NCBI GenBank assembly: GCA_009776695.1 | Contig: WRNI01000024.1 | Span: forward strand, 1-15,806 | DNA: 15,806 nucleotides | Reading direction: 5' to 3' | DNA from: Methanomassiliicoccaceae archaeon | GTDB lineage: Archaea > Thermoplasmatota > Thermoplasmata > Methanomassiliicoccales > Methanomethylophilaceae | In this document: in pieces, positions 6,026-12,065 of the stretch | How the letters are laid out: each line of letters starts with the position of its first letter | Numbering within the stretch: the stretch's first letter is position 1 | Notes under the pieces: generated by a model | What the model saw: the letters and a program-made list of their open reading frames with translations, nothing else | Databases searched by the model: none | What the model was told of the DNA's origin: nothing | Position numbers and translations under genes: made by a program

Positions 6026-6532
6026 GCGTTCCAGAGCGGACACGGCTGCCGACCTTACGAATTCCGACGTATCGTTCACGAGAACGTTAAGCTTTTTTCT
6101 GATATCCGCGGTCATGTGACCGCATTTGTGATGAAAACGTCCGGCGGCCCACGCCGCCGTCCCTCTCACGCTGCTCTCGCCGTCATCAAGAAGTAATGAT
6201 ATCGTACTCATCGCAACGTCGCTCATCGCAACGGTACCGGCCGTTTCCCCGAGACCCCACGCGACGTTCTCCCGTACCTGCGGATCATTGTTCTCCGCCA
6301 TACCAACGAGCAGCGTTACGATACGATCATCATTAATTTTATTCTGACCCATCTTCGCGGCGCACCATGTCACCTTCTCAACGGCCTCATGGAGATCGGA
6401 TGAGGATAATTTCAAAAGAATGTCAAGAAGATCGCTCATGTCCTCTTTCGCCCTGAGTCGTACGTCAAGATCACGGAGACCGTTCAGCACAACGGAAATG
6501 TCATCTGAAAGAAGATCGTCCTTTAGCGTCAT
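6020..6532 (-). CDS. HEAT-repeat protein
   Basis: A 170-residue, all-helical HEAT-like repeat protein. Repeats are recognisable by NDPQVRENVAWGLGETAG, GESSVRGTAAWAAGRFH and DTSEFVRSAAVSALE, with a less regular earlier one (LHEAVEKVTWCAAKMG). It has no signal peptide, so it should be a cytoplasmic scaffold. HEAT/PBS-lyase-type repeats mediate protein contacts, and no enzymatic residues are visible. ATG 6532 is chosen because AGTGAT lies just upstream and it begins 4 nt after the stop of the small Cys-rich gene; the longer frame to 6592 would overlap that gene. It converges with alaS, overlapping its last 6 bases. Confidence 0.75.
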   Translation of the reverse strand: MTLKDDLLSDDISVVLNGLRDLDVRLRAKEDMSDLLDILLKLSSSDLHEAVEKVTWCAAKMGQNKINDDRIVTLLVGMAENNDPQVRENVAWGLGETAGTVAMSDVAMSTISLLLDDGESSVRGTAAWAAGRFHHKCGHMTADIRKKLNVLVNDTSEFVRSAAVSALERS

Positions 6533-6536
6533 GATA

Positions 6537-6710
6537 TCACTTCTTCGGTATTGGTCTTTCTTTGTAGAACTCGCACCTTTCGTAATCGACATCAGGCACG
6601 CACATCTCGTAATCCGGAAGTTTCAGCACGTCCATTCTTATGCGTTTGGACTTGCAGCTTGCGCATCGTCCGTCGTCGGCGTACCACAGGCACCGTACCC
6701 TCTCGGCCAT
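6537..6710 (-). CDS. Small Cys-rich protein (57 residues), function unknown
   Basis: An overlooked short gene reading MAERVRCLWYADDGRCASCK at its start and CEFYKERPIPKK at its end. Five cysteines (7, 16, 19, 37, 46), including a CASC pair, suggest a small zinc or Fe-S binding protein. It is reminiscent of short archaeal proteins with a C..Y.DG.C...C / C..C..Y pattern, but I do not assign a family. The stop codon is 4 nt before the HEAT-protein start, so the two form an operon with probable translational coupling. A TATA-like element (minus GATTATAGCA, 6734-6743) lies about 29 nt upstream of the ATG and predicts a leaderless transcript. Confidence 0.7.
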   Translation of the reverse strand: MAERVRCLWYADDGRCASCKSKRIRMDVLKLPDYEMCVPDVDYERCEFYKERPIPKK

Positions 6711-6820
6711 ATGCATCGATACCGTAAAGCTATGCTATAATCATATCTGAGCGTATGTTCACGGGGTTGATGCGTAATATACTGTGACAAACATATCGTC
6801 CATGAGAAAAAGGCGATGAC
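6711..6820. promoter_or_regulatory. Divergent promoters, Cys-rich/HEAT operon and DUF2130 gene
   Basis: Minus-strand TATA at 6734-6743 serves the small gene. A plus-strand TAATATACT at 6775-6783 would start the DUF2130 mRNA near 6805. GGCGATGAC before ATG 6821 is a weak ribosome-binding match. Confidence 0.45.
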
Positions 6821-8203
6821 ATGAACGAGATCAGATGCCCCAAATGCGGAGAGATGTTCAAAGTTGACGAGTCCGGACTGGCCGACATCGTCAAACAGGT
6901 GCGCGACAGCGAATTCCACAAAGAGCTCAAAGAGCGCGAGAACCTCTGGATCACGGAAAAGGAACAGTCCATAGCGCTTGCGACCGAGAAGAAAGGAAAT
7001 GAGATGCAGAACGAGATGGCAAAGCTCGATAAAGAGAACGCCGAGCTGAGAGCGAAGCTTGACGCTGCGAAAACTGAAGAAAAACTTGCGGTCAGCGAAG
7101 CAACATCGGTGAAAGAAAAGGAACTTGAGGCGCTCAGGAACAAGCTTAACGAACGGGACGCCGCCCTTGCCGCGGAAGTGACGAGAAAAGATTCCGCTAT
7201 CGCGGAATTGCGCGGAAAGATGGAGAAGCAGGACCTTGAGAACCAGCTAAGGACGCAGGAACAGATCGCTTCGATCATAAAAGAGCGCGACGGCCTGCTC
7301 AAAGATATCACTTCGAAGGAAACAGAAAAACAGCTTTCCGAAAAGTCGATCAAGGAAAGATATGACGCTCAGCTTAAGGCTAAAGATGAGGAGATAGCAA
7401 GATACAAAGAGTTCAAGGCGAAGCAGTCGGTCAAACTGCTTGGTGAGTCGCTCGAGCAGCATTGTGAGACGGAGTTCAACCGTCTCAGAGCGACGGCGTT
7501 CAGGAACGCGTATTTCGAGAAGGACAGCGACATCAGAGAAGGAAGCAAAGGGGATTACATTTATCGTGAGAATGACGAAGAGGGCAACGAGATCGTCTCG
7601 ATAATGTTCGATATGAAGAATGAAGCAGACGATACCGTCACGAAGAAGAAGAACGAAGATTTCTTTGATAAACTGAACAAGGACAGAATAGCAAAGAAAT
7701 GTGAATATGCGGTGCTTGTATCATTGCTTGAGATGGACAACGACTTCTATAATTCCGGTATCGCCGACGTATCGTTCCGTCACGAGAAGATGTACGTCGT
7801 CCGTCCGCAGAGTTTTATCTCGATCATAACGATACTCAGGGATAACGCAATGAAGACTATGTCTTATAAAGCCGAAGTTGCACTGATAAAGGCGCAGAAC
7901 ATCGACATAACGAACTTTGAGGATGAGCTGAATGATTTCAAGCAGAAGTTCAGCCGTAACTATCAGCTTGCCAGCGAAAGGTTCCAGGACGCGATAGCCG
8001 GCATAGACAAGACGATGGCGCAGCTTCAGAAGACCAAGGACGCCCTGATCCTTTCGGAAAAGAACCTGCGCCTCGCGAACGACAAGGCAGATGATCTTAC
8101 CGTAAAGAAACTTACACGCAATAATCCTACGATGAAGGCAAAATTCGAAGAGCTGACGAAGAGCGGCCCGAATGATCAGCAGAACGGCGGCGGAGATGAC
8201 TGA
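6821..8203 (+). CDS. DUF2130 family coiled-coil protein
   Basis: A 460-residue protein. The N-terminus has a zinc-knuckle-like CPKCG (6-10). Residues about 40-210 are a long, highly charged coiled coil (KEKELEALRNKLNERDAALA and similar). From about 205 the conserved DUF2130 core follows: KLLGESLEQHCETEFNRLR, GSKGDYIYRE, SIMFDMKNE, TKKKNEDFFDKLNKDR, CEYAVLVSLLEMDN, QNIDITNFEDELNDF and LTVKKLTRNNPTM near the C-terminus. The core has spaced charged residues, and a nuclease-like activity has been speculated for such cores, but the function is unproven. The family is mostly bacterial, common in gut Firmicutes and Bacteroidetes, so its presence in an archaeon suggests gut-linked transfer (inference). 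It is full length with no sign of decay. Confidence 0.88.
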   Translation: MNEIRCPKCGEMFKVDESGLADIVKQVRDSEFHKELKERENLWITEKEQSIALATEKKGNEMQNEMAKLDKENAELRAKLDAAKTEEKLAVSEATSVKEKELEALRNKLNERDAALAAEVTRKDSAIAELRGKMEKQDLENQLRTQEQIASIIKERDGLLKDITSKETEKQLSEKSIKERYDAQLKAKDEEIARYKEFKAKQSVKLLGESLEQHCETEFNRLRATAFRNAYFEKDSDIREGSKGDYIYRENDEEGNEIVSIMFDMKNEADDTVTKKKNEDFFDKLNKDRIAKKCEYAVLVSLLEMDNDFYNSGIADVSFRHEKMYVVRPQSFISIITILRDNAMKTMSYKAEVALIKAQNIDITNFEDELNDFKQKFSRNYQLASERFQDAIAGIDKTMAQLQKTKDALILSEKNLRLANDKADDLTVKKLTRNNPTMKAKFEELTKSGPNDQQNGGGDD

Positions 8204-8471
8204 TCATCTGAGAACAGGGCGTTCGGCGCAACGGCTGAGTTCAAAAGGCGGTCCCGTATAGGCGGCAATGATCCGGCTGCTTTTCATTGACCGCCGCATA
8301 AAATTGCACACAGACCGTTCGCTTGGTGCTGACCGCATAATAATACATGATCGAACGATCGTGCGGCATCTGGCTGGTAAAACGCCGTTCGGGATATAAC
8401 CATTAGAACAGGTTATTATATTTACCAAGTTTATCCATAATAGAACATTAACACAGAGCAGAGATGATACA
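8204..8471 (+). promoter_or_regulatory. Intergenic region with promoter and RBS of the four-TM gene
   Basis: No gene is supported. GGCGGTC (8245-8251) and GACCGCC (8289-8295) form a distant inverted pair after the DUF2130 gene. TTATTATATTTA (8413-8424) is a good TATA, giving a start near 8445. GAGATGAT (8461-8468) is a strong ribosome-binding site 3 nt before ATG 8472, so this mRNA has a leader. Confidence 0.5.
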
Positions 8472-8933
8472 ATGGAACAAAAAATAAGCATATTCGGAAT
8501 ACTCGTGATCGTCGGTGCTGTTTTAGCACTGATCTCGGTCTTCCTGAATTGGATGGATCTGTCTGTACCGGGAGTATACAGCGACTCGGCAACGGGATGG
8601 GACATATTCATAGAAGAGAACGGTACTTTCTTCATGAAAATGCCGTTGGTCATAATAGTCATGGCGGTCTCAGTGATCTTGCTGGGCATCCTTGATCTCA
8701 TGGGAAAAGGCCAGCAGGTCTCAAACATAGCGATACTCATCATCGGCGTCCTTGTCATTGCATTGAGCTATTTGGCTTACAACGCTTTCGAGGACCTCGG
8801 AAAGGAAACTTTGGGAGTATGGTGGTCACTTGTGAAAGTAAAGATGGGTTACGGAATATTCTTGGCGTTCGCGTCCGGCATAATCATGATCATCGCACCG
8901 ATACTCAAAATGGCGAAAGTACTGCCGGAATGA
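8472..8933 (+). CDS. Four-TM membrane protein of unknown function
   Basis: A 153-residue hydrophobic protein with four predicted membrane helices near residues 7-27, 54-76, 84-107 and 125-147. The first extracellular or lumenal loop (NWMDLSVPGVYSDSATGWDIFIEENG) holds the pattern W.DLS....DSATGWD often seen in small archaeal and actinobacterial four-TM proteins of unknown role. I recognise no transport or catalytic motif. A clear leader and ribosome-binding site precede it and a hairpin terminator follows, so it is monocistronic. Confidence 0.75.
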   Translation: MEQKISIFGILVIVGAVLALISVFLNWMDLSVPGVYSDSATGWDIFIEENGTFFMKMPLVIIVMAVSVILLGILDLMGKGQQVSNIAILIIGVLVIALSYLAYNAFEDLGKETLGVWWSLVKVKMGYGIFLAFASGIIMIIAPILKMAKVLPE

Positions 8934-8947
8934 GTAAAACATTTTCA

Positions 8948-8984
8948 GACCGTACGCGTGCGTACGGTCTTCTCTTTCCTTTCG
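8948..8984 (+). terminator. Hairpin plus pyrimidine-tract terminator after the four-TM gene
   Basis: A perfect 10-bp stem GACCGTACGC / GCGTACGGTC (8948-8957 with 8960-8969), 2-nt loop, is followed by TTCTCTTTCCTTTC. This is intrinsic-terminator-like. Confidence 0.65.
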
Positions 8985-9027
8985 CCTGACCGGTAAAGAA
9001 AAGGTTTATCTTTCGTTCTTCTATTCA

Positions 9028-9094
9028 TCCGACGGGAATGAGTTCTCCCTCGGCGTCCGCCGGAACCGCACGCGCTGATGAGCTCTGCATCGGA
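9028..9094 (+). ncRNA. Fluoride riboswitch (crcB motif)
   Basis: It lies 57 nt upstream of a Fluc/CrcB gene and matches the crcB motif: GGGAATGAGTTCTCCC (9034-9049) for the conserved GG.GATG..GTTC.CC hairpin, AACCGC (9064-9069), and CTGATGAGCTCTGC (9075-9088) for the CTGATGA..CCT segment. Closing stem P1 can form between TCCGA (9028-9032) and TCGGA (9090-9094). A TATA-like TTTATC at 9006-9011 would start transcription close to 9030, so the aptamer is at the very 5' end. Fluoride binding would be expected to increase channel expression. How it acts in an archaeon (translation or transcription) cannot be read from the sequence. Confidence 0.85.
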
Positions 9095-9150
9095 GGCGCG
9101 TTCGAGCAACGTTACGCGCTTTCGTAAACGGTGATACGGAGCGTGGGAGA

Positions 9151-9516
9151 ATGAACGGACAGTTCATATTGATAATAATGGTGGCATTGGGCGGCGCCCT
9201 GGGGGCGCTTTTGAGATTCGCCGTTTCGACGGCATTTCCGAATGACGGCGGCATAGGAATTAATGTGCTGATAGTGAACGTTATCGGCTGCTTTGCGATA
9301 ACGTTCATATTGTTCTCGTTCGAGCCCGGCGATAATGCATACGCGTTCCTGCTGATAGGCGTCCTCGGCGCATTCACGACGATGTCGGCGGTGTCGCTTG
9401 ACACTGTTAATTTATTCATCTCAGGCACGTTCGGAACAGCTTTTCTGAATATTGTGCTCAACGTGGCGGCATGCGTCGGAGGCGGTTCGGCGGGATGGTT
9501 CCTTTCGTTGCATTAG
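9151..9516 (+). CDS. crcB: Fluoride ion channel Fluc/CrcB
   Basis: A 121-residue four-TM protein of the Fluc family that exports F- as a dual-topology dimer. Diagnostic segments are GGALGALLRF (14-23, with Arg22), VNVIGCF (42-48, with the conserved Asn43) and GVLGAFTTMSAVSLDTV (70-86). The usual TFSTF Phe-box pair in TM3 (family GGFTTFSTFS) reads TMSAV here: both pore phenylalanines appear replaced by Met78 and Val81. The gene is full length. A GGAG at 9138-9141, 9 nt before ATG, is the likely ribosome-binding site. The stop is TAG, unlike the other genes in the window. The fluoride riboswitch upstream fixes the physiological role. Confidence 0.93.
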   Translation: MNGQFILIIMVALGGALGALLRFAVSTAFPNDGGIGINVLIVNVIGCFAITFILFSFEPGDNAYAFLLIGVLGAFTTMSAVSLDTVNLFISGTFGTAFLNIVLNVAACVGGGSAGWFLSLH

Positions 9517-9574
9517 GTGCTGCGCACCGTGCCGGTGCTCCGGACCGCGGATCAGCTTTTTAATGGAACAACAG

Positions 9575-9647
9575 TAGTCCCGGGCGGATTCGGACCGCCG
9601 TCGCCGGCTCCAAAGGCCGGCATGATTGACCACTACACCACGGGACT
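9575..9647 (-). tRNA. tRNA-Gln (anticodon TTG)
   Basis: A 73-nt cloverleaf on the minus strand: acceptor AGTCCCG/CGGGACT with A1-U72 (as in archaeal tRNA-Gln), anticodon stem CCGGC/GCCGG with loop CTTTGGA giving anticodon TTG (9611-9613), T stem GGCGG/CCGCC with loop TCCGAAT, and discriminator A at 9575. CCA is not encoded. It has no intron. It converges with crcB. Confidence 0.95.
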
Positions 9648-9670
9648 GTGATTTCCCTCTAAACTGGTCT

Positions 9671-9685
9671 CGATTATATATTCTT
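9671..9685 (-). promoter_or_regulatory. TATA box of tRNA-Gln
   Basis: The minus strand reads GAATATATAATCG about 30 nt upstream of the tRNA 5' end, the expected archaeal spacing. Confidence 0.6.
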
Positions 9686-9700
9686 CGCAGGATCGGCCGC

Positions 9701-9726
9701 CGCATACGGACGTCGCATACGGACGT
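9701..9726. repeat. Tandem 13-bp duplication
   Basis: CGCATACGGACGT occurs twice back to back (9701-9713 and 9714-9726) between the tRNA-Gln promoter and the next surface-protein gene. Role unknown; it may be simple slippage. Confidence 0.6.
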
Positions 9727-9850
9727 CCGCGCAGCGGTATGCGCGATGATATGCATCAGCAGTGCAATACGAAAGCAAAGATACAACGAAACCTGACGGT
9801 TAGTAACTTAAATATACTATGGCTGTAAATCTCCCAATCCGGGATTAACA

Positions 9851-11089
9851 ATGAAAACCGGAAAGATATTCGCGATCGCCGTTGCTGCGGTCCTCTGTGC
9901 TGGTCTCGTATCGGTCCTTGCAGGTGCCAACGCATCTGCGGACGATCCTGAGCTTGAAGAGGGATACGCGTACGGCCAATCGTTAAAAATGGACATGGGA
10001 ACAATGCTGGATCAGATGGAGATCGAAAAGGGTGAACTTCTTGAAATTCTTGGTCCGGCTCTTGTGGGACTGATGGGATTCGATCCTGCCGTCGATGCCG
10101 CTTACATAGACAGCATTGACATTCAGGACCTTGACTTCAGCATCGCATTGGCGTCGCTCGTTGAAGTTGTGAAAGCGGATGCGGATGACGGATATGTCAT
10201 AGAGATAAGCGCCGGTCTGGCGCTGAGCGCCTCGGCGGCCGCCGAAATGAGCGGCATGCTGCCCAAGGAAGGCAAATGGGACCCGAGCATACCGTTCACC
10301 GCGGGAGATGTTGATGAAGGAACGGCAGCGTTCAGCATTGAGGCGAAAGCAGGATTTTACGTCAGCGTCGTGATGGACGTCGCTCCGGACGGATTCATAA
10401 GAAGCGTCACGGTGAACTGTGACCTCTTCGCGTCAGTGATAATAAAGACGAACATAACCGTCATACCGTACGGGAACCTTGACGGTCTGGATGAATTGGA
10501 GATAATCTACGGGGATGCCGTATACAAGGCGGACGTTGATCTCAGCTTATACGCCAAATTGGTGTTCGAGCCGAATGAGGACGGGGATGAGTTCGTCGGA
10601 TCGATAGACGGGCTGAGCGTCACCGGAAGCATGTCGTTCAGCGATGATCTGAAGGATTATATCGACACGCTGGCGGGAGAAGGCTTCACGGACAGCATCA
10701 TGAACTTAAGCTACGGCGGATACGATATCATCGTTGACGGCGTTCTCAATATCAACGAAGTGCTTGATGATGTTGATATCAACGCTTTGATCGATGACCT
10801 CCCCGGAGATATGTTCAAAGGATCCTATGAGGAGAACCTGATGGACTTTGAGAACGTGAAACCTCTGGACCTGTTCGCGGGCACCGCACTTGAAGGCCTC
10901 GGCCTCGGTATGAGCGAGCTTGACGCGGACGGCGTACGTGAAGTGAAGGCGGACCTTGACCGGATAAGGGGCGGCACCCAGAGCGGCGGGGACGGCGGCG
11001 ATAACATCCTGTTATACGCGGCCATCGCCGCTGTTGCGGTAGCTGCCGTCGCGGGCGTCGGTTACTTCCTCTTCATCAGGAAGCCGTGA
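9851..11089 (+). CDS. Secreted, C-terminally anchored acidic surface protein, function unknown
   Basis: A 412-residue protein. Residues 1-30 are a signal peptide (MKTGKIFAIAVAAVLCAG, cleavage near NASADD). The ectodomain is strongly acidic (many DD, ED, DG) and beta-rich in pattern (for example FYVSVVMDVAPDGFIRSVTVN; TGSMSFSDDLKDYI). Near residues 370-384 a Gly/Asp linker GGTQSGGDGGD precedes the membrane helix LLYAAIAAVAVAAVAGVGYFLF and the tail IRKP, the same architecture as other surface proteins here. No catalytic motif or named domain is recognisable. A TATA-like TTAAATATAC (9809-9818) precedes the gene by about 35 nt, giving a short leader, and a hairpin terminator follows. Confidence 0.8.
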   Translation: MKTGKIFAIAVAAVLCAGLVSVLAGANASADDPELEEGYAYGQSLKMDMGTMLDQMEIEKGELLEILGPALVGLMGFDPAVDAAYIDSIDIQDLDFSIALASLVEVVKADADDGYVIEISAGLALSASAAAEMSGMLPKEGKWDPSIPFTAGDVDEGTAAFSIEAKAGFYVSVVMDVAPDGFIRSVTVNCDLFASVIIKTNITVIPYGNLDGLDELEIIYGDAVYKADVDLSLYAKLVFEPNEDGDEFVGSIDGLSVTGSMSFSDDLKDYIDTLAGEGFTDSIMNLSYGGYDIIVDGVLNINEVLDDVDINALIDDLPGDMFKGSYEENLMDFENVKPLDLFAGTALEGLGLGMSELDADGVREVKADLDRIRGGTQSGGDGGDNILLYAAIAAVAVAAVAGVGYFLFIRKP

Positions 11090-11109
11090 TCGCGGAACGG
11101 ACAATAAAA

Positions 11110-11149
11110 AGAGAAGGCCGCCGGCCTTCTCTTACCTTTACCTTTTTTA
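11110..11149 (+). terminator. Hairpin plus T-tract terminator
   Basis: A perfect 10-bp stem AGAGAAGGCC / GGCCTTCTCT (11110-11119, 11123-11132) with a 3-nt loop is followed by TACCTTTACCTTTTTT. It ends the 412-residue gene, and its T-tract may overlap the promoter of the next gene. Confidence 0.65.
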
Positions 11150-11170
11150 TGCTTATATATCACAAAGCGC

Positions 11171-11935
11171 ATGACGTTTATTGTGAAATCGATCCAGATC
11201 GCCGTCATTATCGCCGCGATCGCGGTGACCGCCACAATAGCAGCGGCCTTTGTGCTCACGAACGGCGGCGGTGATGACGTTTCATACACTGCCGATGACT
11301 TTTCAGACAGCGGCATTGATGACACCCCCGACAGCGGTGATGACGGTACTGATGACGGTACTGACGACCCGGGCAGCGGAGATGATGATACCGGTGACGG
11401 TACTGATGACGGTACTGGCGACGGAGACGACGGTTCCGGCGATGATGCCGGTGACGATAATGATGATGCCGGTGACGGCGATGATGACGGCAATGATGAC
11501 GGTTATTCGAACAGCGAATATATAGGACAATATGCGAAATACAGCATATCATCATCACCGTCCAGATTCAAAGGCACACTCACAATAGAGGTCACTGACG
11601 CCACATCCTCCCAGCTCCAATATATGTTCTCCTGGAACATCACAGGCCCTATTGGTATCTTACCGTTATACAGCGATTCTTCGAAACAGTGGGCGGACTT
11701 CGGCGAAGGCGACACGTTCGCCTCTCCTCTCTATAAGTATGCCGGCGACCCGGAAGGCGAGGCGACGCTGAGCACCATCCACGGCATAAAGACGACCGTC
11801 ATATACATGGCGGCGCTCGGCGGACAGGAAGCGAAGATGTGGGTCGGGAAAGATAACGGAATAGTATACAGGATCGAAACTGTCATTGACGGGACCAAGA
11901 TCACCTGTACCCTGACAGGAACGAACATCAAGTGA
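11171..11935 (+). CDS. N-anchored surface protein with Asp/Gly-rich stalk
   Basis: A 254-residue protein. A membrane anchor lies at about 9-30 (IAVIIAAIAVTATIAAAFVL) after a short basic N-terminus, so the rest is probably external. Residues about 33-112 are a low-complexity Asp/Gly/Thr stalk (repeats such as DDGTDDGTDD and GDGDD), highly acidic and able to chelate Ca2+. Residues about 113-254 are a small beta-rich globular domain (YIGQYAKYSI..., FKGTLTIEVTDATS, YRIETVIDGTKITCTL). Function unknown. The start is uncertain: a TTTTTTAT at 11143-11150 suits a leaderless ATG 11171, while TTATATAT at 11153-11160 would suit GTG 11183 (12 nt later), which would begin MKSIQIAV. Confidence 0.75.
   Translation: MTFIVKSIQIAVIIAAIAVTATIAAAFVLTNGGGDDVSYTADDFSDSGIDDTPDSGDDGTDDGTDDPGSGDDDTGDGTDDGTGDGDDGSGDDAGDDNDDAGDGDDDGNDDGYSNSEYIGQYAKYSISSSPSRFKGTLTIEVTDATSSQLQYMFSWNITGPIGILPLYSDSSKQWADFGEGDTFASPLYKYAGDPEGEATLSTIHGIKTTVIYMAALGGQEAKMWVGKDNGIVYRIETVIDGTKITCTLTGTNIK
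11331..11505. repeat. Degenerate Asp/Gly-codon repeat tract
   Basis: GATGACGGTACT-like units recur in the stalk-coding segment (for example at 11339-11350, 11351-11362 and 11408-11419), with many GATGATG and GGTGACG variants. Units are multiples of 3, so gain or loss would change stalk length without a frameshift. Confidence 0.65.
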
Positions 11936-12035
11936 CACGCTTTCATGCGGTCGCCCGCAGACCTCTCCTTACTGATGCGGCCCTGATGCTGACTTGCGTG
12001 TACGATCCGAAAGTTAAGAATAAAAGAATTAAAGT

Positions 12036-12062
12036 GGAGGAGGCCCGGCCTCCTCCTTTTTT
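12036..12062. terminator. Bidirectional terminator hairpin between convergent surface genes
   Basis: A perfect 9-bp stem GGAGGAGGC / GCCTCCTCC (12036-12044, 12048-12056) with a 3-nt loop, then TTTTTT on the plus strand. On the minus strand the hairpin is followed by ACTTTAATTCTTTTATTC, so it can serve both genes. Confidence 0.65.
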
Positions 12063-12065
12063 CGT

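Noticed and set aside
6730..7353. 207-codon Ser/Phe-rich frame on the minus strand
   Set aside because: It is the antisense of the coiled-coil-encoding part of the DUF2130 gene; low complexity mirrors the charged codons.
8204..8758. 184-codon frame on the minus strand
   Set aside because: It overlaps the four-TM gene in antisense and crosses its promoter; no homology is recognised.
9851..9950. Lipobox in the signal peptide of the 412-residue protein
   Set aside because: The residues before Cys16 (AAVLC) do not fit a lipobox and a normal signal-peptidase site lies downstream, with a C-terminal anchor present.
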